Origin: CALJTV01 sp034435835
Lineage (GTDB): Bacteria; Chloroflexota; Dehalococcoidia; GIF9; UBA5629
Length of the DNA stretch: 20,987 bases
NCBI GenBank assembly: GCA_034435835.1
Contig: DAOTWF010000013.1
Span: forward strand, 1 to 20,987
Direction of reading: 5' to 3'
The position numbers and the translations under genes were made by a program. Positions 16,067-20,987 of the stretch are shown here, piece after piece (the first letter of the stretch is position 1; each line of letters starts with the position of its first letter). A model generated the notes under the pieces. The model was not told the origin of the DNA and did not search any database. It worked only from the letters and a program-made list of their open reading frames with translations.

Positions 16067-16742
16067 TATCTCTGTGCTCCCCGGCTATGATTTCAGCCAG
16101 CAGAAAATCCTCGGGGGTAGTGATCTTGATATTGCCGTATGACCCCACATACAGCTTGACAGTATATCCCAGCCTCTCGACGAGTTCAGCGTCATCCGTC
16201 ACATCGTCGTCTTTTACCCTAGCATGAGCATCAGCTATTATATCAAAGCGAAACACCTGAGGGGTCTGTGCTATCCATATCATGTCACGGGGCAATGTCT
16301 TGCCGACAACCATGTCAGTATCGCAAAACTTCACCGTCTCTTTAGCTGGAACTGCCGCTATAGCTGCTCCTGTCTCCTGCGCAGCTTCTAGCCCACGATG
16401 TATCAGCTCGGCTGTTAAGAATGGCCTTGCCCCGTCGTGTATAACCACCCATTGACACCCCTCCAACACTTTCAGTCCCTCTCTGACGGAGTCCCGGCGT
16501 TTGGCACCACCCAGACAAAGCCGAGATTTGGACCATCCTCTCTCTATGGCTAACTTCTGAACAAAATCAAAGTTACCCTTATTCAAGACTATAACCATCT
16601 GGTTGATTGAATCACAAGCCTGGCACACATCTGCCGACCAAGCTATTAAAGGTTTATCCCGCAGGGATACCACAATCTTGTCCACGCCCGCCCTCTGACC
16701 GCTCCCTGCAGCAACAATGATCGCGCCAACCCCCGCACTCAT
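16044..16742 (-). CDS. ispD: 2-C-methyl-D-erythritol 4-phosphate cytidylyltransferase
   Basis: Third enzyme of the MEP pathway, joining MEP with CTP to give CDP-ME. The 232-residue Rossmann-like nucleotidyltransferase starts with VGAIIVAAGSGQRAG (5-19), where the CTP phosphates bind. It also has VIHDGARPF, IAQTPQVF, TDDAELVERLG and NIKITTPEDF, all in the usual order. ATG 16742 shares ATGA with the radA stop and has GGAG 3 nt upstream. The 3' end overlaps ispF by 23 bp. It is complete, with a short extra tail after LAEIIAGE. Confidence 0.95.
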   Translation of the reverse strand: MSAGVGAIIVAAGSGQRAGVDKIVVSLRDKPLIAWSADVCQACDSINQMVIVLNKGNFDFVQKLAIERGWSKSRLCLGGAKRRDSVREGLKVLEGCQWVVIHDGARPFLTAELIHRGLEAAQETGAAIAAVPAKETVKFCDTDMVVGKTLPRDMIWIAQTPQVFRFDIIADAHARVKDDDVTDDAELVERLGYTVKLYVGSYGNIKITTPEDFLLAEIIAGEHRDNASRSGI

Positions 16743-18139
16743 GCACTCCCCCCACCCTGTTTATCCCTCAGCACCCTCGATAGCCCAAGCTTCAGCGCCT
16801 CAGACAAATTAGCAGCCCTCAAAATCTCTGCATCGTCTGCTCTCAGTATGGGTGAAGCTGCTGGAACGAGACACCGCCTGAAACCTAACCTGACAGCCTC
16901 CGCAATTCTCCTCTCTATTTGGGGTACAGGACGGAGTTCACCACTCAACCCAATCTCACCCATAGCCACAAGCTCCGGAAGAACCTCCCTGTCCTTAAAG
17001 CTTGACGCAATAGCCAGTGCAATCCCTAGATCAGCAGCCGGCTCGCTTATCTTCAGACCACCGACTATATTTGTTATCACGTCCTGCCCGGACAAATTGA
17101 CGCTAGCGCGCCGTGACAAAACCGCTGCAATTAAAAGCAGACGCCCAAGATCAATCCCATTTGCAATACGCCTTGGTGGCCCAAAACTAGCTGGGTTTGT
17201 TAAAGCCTGCACCTCGACTAGCAAAGGACGGCTTCCCTCAAGCGTAGACACCACAGCCGAGCCGACCAAGCTTTCCCTGTGCGACGTTAGAAAGACCTCG
17301 GAGGGGTTCGGTACCTCTTTTAGGCCACGGCTGGTCATCTCAAAAACGCCAACTTCGTTTGTCGAGCCAAAACGGTTTTTTGTGCTTCTTAGTATCCGAT
17401 AACTGCCAGAAGCCTCGCCTTCAAGGTAAAGTACCGTGTCCACAATATGCTCCAGCGCTCTCGGTCCAGCAATTGCCCCGTCTTTCGTCACATGTCCTGT
17501 TATGAAGGCCGGTGTGCCACTCTGTTTCACCCATTGCATCAGCCTTAGGGTACATTCCCTTATCTGAGCAACACTTCCAGGCATACCCACCACATCCTCG
17601 AGGTACATGGTCTGAATAGAATCGACAACAGCAAGCGCGGGGACTAGATCCTCAAGCTGCTTTAATATAACCTCGAAACGCGTCTCACAGAGGACAAACA
17701 ACCCAGCACCCCCGATCCCCAGCCTCTGTGCACGCAGTTTGATCTGCTGCGAAGATTCCTCGCCAGAAATATATAACACCTTTTCGCCATGACCAGCCAT
17801 CTCCGAGCATACTTGGAGCAACAAAGTGGACTTGCCTATCCCGGGGTCACCGCCGATGAGCACCAGAGAGCCGGGAACCAGCCCATCGCCCAGAACCCTG
17901 TTCAACTCAGCAGCAGGCAGCTTTAGCCTCTGTGTACTTTTGGTCGCCAAACAGGAAAGCTCCTGAGGAACACTATCTTCAAACCTGGTTCTCGATGATG
18001 CTGTTACGGCAGTGACAGCAACCTCAGTCTCGACAAAACTATTCCACTCATGACAGTTGGGGCACCGTCCCAGCCATTTAGGGCTTTCCTTCCCGCATTG
18101 CTGGCAGATGAAGACCGTCTTATGTTTAGGTTTACTCAC
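16739..18139 (-). CDS. radA: DNA repair protein RadA (Sms), branch-migration ATPase
   Basis: RecA-like ATPase that promotes branch migration and processes recombination intermediates. From GTG 18139 it is 466 residues. A C4 zinc finger opens the protein (Cys12, Cys15, Cys26, Cys29; CQQCG...CPNC). The Walker A motif is GDPGIGKS (97-104), the RadA-specific KNRFG is at 254-258, and a Lon-protease-like domain occupies about 280-450 (no proteolysis expected in this family). GTG 18148 is in frame but lies on the ribosome site AGAGGTG (18146-18152); GTG 18139, 6 nt after it, gives the usual MSKPK-type start. It leads the operon radA-ispD-ispF-cysE-cysS from its own -10 box downstream of the clpC terminator. 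Confidence 0.95.
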   Translation of the reverse strand: MSKPKHKTVFICQQCGKESPKWLGRCPNCHEWNSFVETEVAVTAVTASSRTRFEDSVPQELSCLATKSTQRLKLPAAELNRVLGDGLVPGSLVLIGGDPGIGKSTLLLQVCSEMAGHGEKVLYISGEESSQQIKLRAQRLGIGGAGLFVLCETRFEVILKQLEDLVPALAVVDSIQTMYLEDVVGMPGSVAQIRECTLRLMQWVKQSGTPAFITGHVTKDGAIAGPRALEHIVDTVLYLEGEASGSYRILRSTKNRFGSTNEVGVFEMTSRGLKEVPNPSEVFLTSHRESLVGSAVVSTLEGSRPLLVEVQALTNPASFGPPRRIANGIDLGRLLLIAAVLSRRASVNLSGQDVITNIVGGLKISEPAADLGIALAIASSFKDREVLPELVAMGEIGLSGELRPVPQIERRIAEAVRLGFRRCLVPAASPILRADDAEILRAANLSEALKLGLSRVLRDKQGGGSA

Positions 18140-18145
18140 AGTCGA

Positions 18146-18152
18146 CACCTCT
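18146..18152 (-). promoter_or_regulatory. Ribosome binding site deciding the radA start
   Basis: AGAGGTG on the minus strand, with 6-nt spacing to GTG 18139. The in-frame GTG at 18148 is part of this site and so cannot be its start codon. Confidence 0.6.
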
Positions 18153-18165
18153 GCTACACGCCCAT

Positions 18166-18171
18166 ATTATA
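18166..18171 (-). promoter_or_regulatory. Putative -10 box of the radA operon
   Basis: A perfect TATAAT on the minus strand between the clpC terminator and radA. The -35 region (TAATGT at 18189-18194, or TTAATG one base upstream) is a poor match, so activation or a weak promoter is possible. The predicted start near 18159 gives a leader of about 20 nt. Confidence 0.4.
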
Positions 18172-18193
18172 TAGCAGACAATCCACATACATT

Positions 18194-18235
18194 AAAAAGG
18201 GGGATGGGATCGTTCTATCGACAAATCCCATCCCC
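18194..18235 (-). terminator. Intrinsic terminator of clpC
   Basis: On the minus strand, a perfect 11-bp G+C-rich stem (arms 18225-18235 and 18200-18210, GGGGATGGGAT / ATCCCATCCCC) with a 14-nt loop is followed by C then five T residues (18194-18198). It lies 55 nt after the clpC stop and separates clpC from radA. Confidence 0.85.
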
Positions 18236-18289
18236 ACGGCGATAAAAAACCACGTTTTATATTGCAACCAGGACGCACCGCTTCAGCTA

Positions 18290-20779
18290 TCAACGCCCCG
18301 GCAACTGCTCGGGCGTTGCCTCGCTCATCAGTGCTCCGGCGGCAGCCCTGATCACGATCTTCTCACCATCGTAATCAACTATCACCGTGTCACCAGACCG
18401 GAATTCGCCCTTGAGGAGCGCCTCGGAAAGTCTGTCTTCCACTTCACTCTGGATCACGCGGCGCAAAGGTCTGGCTCCGTAGGTCGGATTATATCCTTTC
18501 TCCCCCAGGAAGTCTTTGGCTGCGTCGGTGACCTCCAGTTTCATACTTCGGTCAGCAAGCGACTTAGCCACCTGGCTGAGCATAAGATCAACGATCTGTC
18601 TGATATGCTCCTTGGTAAGTGCGTGGAAGACCACCACCTCATCAATCCGGTTCAAAAACTCGGGTAAGAAGGTGGTCTTCAATTCGGAAAGGACCTTCTC
18701 TTTCATCTTCGCATACTCTGCCTGCCGGCTTGCCTCGTCTTCAAACCGTGCGGTGAAACCAATGGTCATGGCGCCTTTAATATGTTTGGCACCCACGTTA
18801 CTGGTCATCACGATAATGCTATTGCGGAAATCAACCCTTCTCCCTTTAGCATCGGTCAGATGACCATCATCGAAAATCTGAAGTAATATGTTGAAAACAT
18901 CGGGGTGCGCTTTTTCGATCTCATCAAGCAATATTACACAGTAAGGCTTACGCCGCACCGCTTCAGTGAGCTGTCCCCCTTCCTCGTAACCGATATACCC
19001 CGGAGGTGCTCCAACCAGTCTGGCAACAGTGTGTCGCTCCATAAACTCTGACATATCGAGACGCACCATCGCATCCTCGGTGCCGAACATGAACTCAGCC
19101 AGCGCTCGCACCAGCTCAGTTTTGCCGACACCTGTGGGACCAAGGAACATGAAGCAGCCTATCGGCCGGCGTGGGTCTTTCAGTCCAGCCCGGGCTCTCC
19201 TGACAGCACGGGACACGATGTTTATCGCCTCATCCTGTCCAATAATGCGCCGATGTAACGCGTCTTCCATATTCAGAAGTCTGCTTGTCTCATCCTGCGT
19301 CAAGCGCACTACAGGAACCCCTGTCCACATGCTGACCACTTCGGCAATGTCCTCAGCAGTTACCACTGGCTTGTCAAGTTCCCGTTCTGCCTGCCATTTC
19401 TGTTCCATGGCAGCAATCTTTTCCATCAGCTGGACTTCTCTGTCGCGCAATTCGGCAGCGTATTCATATTCCTTGGCTGCAATGGCAGCTTCTTTGTCCC
19501 TGCGCACCGCCTCCAGAGCCCGGCGAGCCTCAGTAATCCCTATCGGGACCGAGCCGCGCTTTATGCGCACTCTGGAAGATGCCTCGTCCATCACGTCAAT
19601 AGCCTTGTCCGGCAGAAAACGGTCAGGTATATATCGTGCCGATAATGAAGCCGCCGTCTGTAGCGCCTCGTCACTTATGACCAACTTATGGTGTTCTTCA
19701 TACCGCGACTTGATACCGCGGAGAATTTCCAGGGTCTGCTCCACTGTTGGCTCGGCTACTAAGACGGGCTGGAAGCGCCGCTCCAAAGCAGCATCTTTCT
19801 CGATGTATTTCCGATAATCATCAAGTGTGGTAGCACCTATGCACTGTATCTCACCGCGAGACAACGATGGTTTCAGTATGTTCGATGCGTCCACCGCACC
19901 TTCAGCAGCGCCAGCACCAACTATCGTATGCAACTCATCGACAAAGATAACACAATTGCCCGCAGTCTTTATCTCCTCGATAACCTTTTTCAGTCTTTCC
20001 TCAAACTCACCACGATACTTGGTACCAGCCACCAGAGAGCCAATGTCCAAAGTAACCAGCCGCTTGCCCTGCAAAGTCTCGGGGACGTCTCCAGCCACAA
20101 TCCTGTGCGCCAGCCCTTCCACAATAGCTGTCTTGCCAACGCCGGGCTCACCGATGAGCGCAGGGTTGTTCTTGGTGCGCCGGCTCAATATCTGTATGAC
20201 ACGCTCTATCTCTTTCTCACGGTTTATAATGGGGTCCAGCTTTCCGGCTCTGGCGGCGCTGGTCAGGTCCATACCCAATTGGTCAAGCACTGGAGTCTTC
20301 ACAGTGCCACGCACCGCAGAACGGGGATGAGCCGTTCCTTGGCTCAATATAGCGTTTATCTCCGCCTGCACCTTCTCCAAGGTAATGCCAAAGCTCTCCA
20401 GAACACCTACCGCCGCACCTTCCCTCTCGCGCAGCAAACCGAGCAAGAGGTGCTCAGTGCCTATGTAGTTATGGTTCAACCGGCGTGCTTCATCGACGGC
20501 AAGTTCAATCACCCGCTTCGCCCTCGGGGTAAGACCAACCTCTCCTATTGCTGTCCTCTCTCCGCGCCCCACCACAAACTCGACCGCCGCACGTATTTTG
20601 TTCGGTGGCACACCCAGATTGGTCAATACCCTGCTTGCTACCCCCTCTTCCTCAGCCACCAGCCCCAGGAGAATATGCTCGGTGTCGATGTAATTATGCC
20701 CGAACCTCTGGGCTTCCTCCTGGGCTCTGCTTAAAGCACGGCGAGCTCTTTCAGAGAACTTTTCAAATCTGCTAGCCAT
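18290..20779 (-). CDS. clpC: ATP-dependent Clp protease ATP-binding subunit ClpC
   Basis: Hsp100 AAA+ unfoldase that feeds proteins to ClpP; 829 residues. Two Clp N-repeats (about 1-145) are followed by the first AAA+ module with Walker A GEPGVGKT (210-217) and Walker B VIFVDE (277-282). The short middle region with a UVR-type motif (EYEYAAELRDREVQLMEKI, about 437-455) marks it as ClpC, not ClpB. The second module has GPTGVGKT (547-554) and VILLDE (615-620). The ClpP-docking loop tripeptide Ile673-Gly674-Phe675 is present, so it should act with ClpP. ATG 20779 is preceded by a GAGAG element. It is transcribed alone from a consensus promoter flanked by an inverted repeat. No ctsR, mcsA or mcsB gene is seen upstream within the window. 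Confidence 0.98.
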   Translation of the reverse strand: MASRFEKFSERARRALSRAQEEAQRFGHNYIDTEHILLGLVAEEEGVASRVLTNLGVPPNKIRAAVEFVVGRGERTAIGEVGLTPRAKRVIELAVDEARRLNHNYIGTEHLLLGLLREREGAAVGVLESFGITLEKVQAEINAILSQGTAHPRSAVRGTVKTPVLDQLGMDLTSAARAGKLDPIINREKEIERVIQILSRRTKNNPALIGEPGVGKTAIVEGLAHRIVAGDVPETLQGKRLVTLDIGSLVAGTKYRGEFEERLKKVIEEIKTAGNCVIFVDELHTIVGAGAAEGAVDASNILKPSLSRGEIQCIGATTLDDYRKYIEKDAALERRFQPVLVAEPTVEQTLEILRGIKSRYEEHHKLVISDEALQTAASLSARYIPDRFLPDKAIDVMDEASSRVRIKRGSVPIGITEARRALEAVRRDKEAAIAAKEYEYAAELRDREVQLMEKIAAMEQKWQAERELDKPVVTAEDIAEVVSMWTGVPVVRLTQDETSRLLNMEDALHRRIIGQDEAINIVSRAVRRARAGLKDPRRPIGCFMFLGPTGVGKTELVRALAEFMFGTEDAMVRLDMSEFMERHTVARLVGAPPGYIGYEEGGQLTEAVRRKPYCVILLDEIEKAHPDVFNILLQIFDDGHLTDAKGRRVDFRNSIIVMTSNVGAKHIKGAMTIGFTARFEDEASRQAEYAKMKEKVLSELKTTFLPEFLNRIDEVVVFHALTKEHIRQIVDLMLSQVAKSLADRSMKLEVTDAAKDFLGEKGYNPTYGARPLRRVIQSEVEDRLSEALLKGEFRSGDTVIVDYDGEKIVIRAAAGALMSEATPEQLPGR

Positions 20780-20824
20780 ACTCGGCTCTCACTTCCTGGT
20801 AACCTTTCGTACCATAACTTGGGC

Positions 20825-20873
20825 TACCGAATTAAATTATAGGCTGTTCACCGCAACGTGTCAAAATTCGGTA
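20825..20873. repeat. 9-bp inverted repeat bracketing the clpC promoter
   Basis: Perfect arms TACCGAATT (20825-20833) and AATTCGGTA (20865-20873) with a 31-nt spacer that holds exactly the -35 and -10 boxes. One arm abuts the -35 and the other covers the predicted transcription start. The placement suggests an operator, but no known site (CIRCE or CtsR box) matches. Confidence 0.5.
20836..20864 (-). promoter_or_regulatory. Consensus promoter of clpC
   Basis: Perfect TTGACA (20859-20864) and perfect TATAAT (20836-20841) on the minus strand with the ideal 17-nt spacer. Transcription should begin near 20829, giving a leader of about 50 nt. Confidence 0.85.
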
Positions 20874-20987
20874 TTGGATGGGCAAATATGCAGCTAAACG
20901 AGGAAACCGAAAAGCCTCTGGCAGTGGCATATTTTCCCAAGGAGTTGCCCCCTCAGTATCGTCTGCGCTGAGGTGTTTCACTTCCGT

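Noticed and set aside
18050..20775. Long open frames on the plus strand across clpC and the clpC-radA gap (up to 268 codons)
   Set aside because: They are antisense to clpC, whose motifs are complete, and their translations are low-complexity Ser/Arg/Thr-rich text with no recognisable domain.
20780..20987. CIRCE or CtsR operator upstream of clpC
   Set aside because: No TTAGCACTC-N9-GAGTGCTAA and no GGTCAAA-type tandem heptads are present.

Overview
The window looks like a chromosomal housekeeping segment from a bacterium of the Chloroflexota, most likely a Dehalococcoidia relative. That placement is an inference from the protein flavour, the mid-range G+C and the gene neighbourhoods, and no marker here proves it. 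There is no sign of phage, transposon, CRISPR, tRNA or rRNA. Nearly every base belongs to a gene or to a short promoter or terminator gap.

Layout, left to right. A secreted or lipoprotein S41 processing protease (+) converges on a six-gene minus-strand histidine operon: hisZ-hisG-hisD-hisC-hisB, then a nitroreductase. A 129-bp divergent gap with back-to-back promoters separates it from a plus-strand pair, a long NfeD membrane serine protease and a slipin/stomatin, overlapping by 4 bp. A bulged hairpin closes that pair and also the convergent birA gene (-). Next comes gatB-secG-SAM hydrolase homologue (+). The right third is a minus-strand block clpC | radA-ispD-ispF-cysE-cysS. Its order matches the clpC-radA-...-ispD-ispF-...-cysE-cysS region of Bacillus with disA, yacL and gltX missing. 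clpC is cut off from radA by a strong intrinsic terminator, and radA has its own -10 box.

How the genes relate. The his operon encodes the first step (HisG with its HisZ partner), the dehydratase (HisB), the aminotransferase (HisC) and the final dehydrogenase (HisD); hisA, hisF, hisH and hisI must lie elsewhere. cysE and cysS make the cysteine precursor and charge tRNA-Cys. ispD and ispF are two MEP isoprenoid steps. clpC and radA serve proteolysis and recombination. gatB is one subunit of the tRNA amidotransferase; gatA and gatC are not here.

Most interesting observations. (1) hisG is about 480 codons and is two complete HisG catalytic domains in tandem, whose family motifs have decayed in a complementary way. 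(2) The SAM hydrolase (DUF62) homologue lacks the Asp and Arg of the family's Asp-Arg-His triad. (3) The consensus clpC promoter is bracketed by a perfect 9-bp inverted repeat, a candidate operator. (4) gatB appears to be transcribed from a promoter lying inside its longest reading frame, implying a nearly leaderless mRNA starting at GTG 10938.
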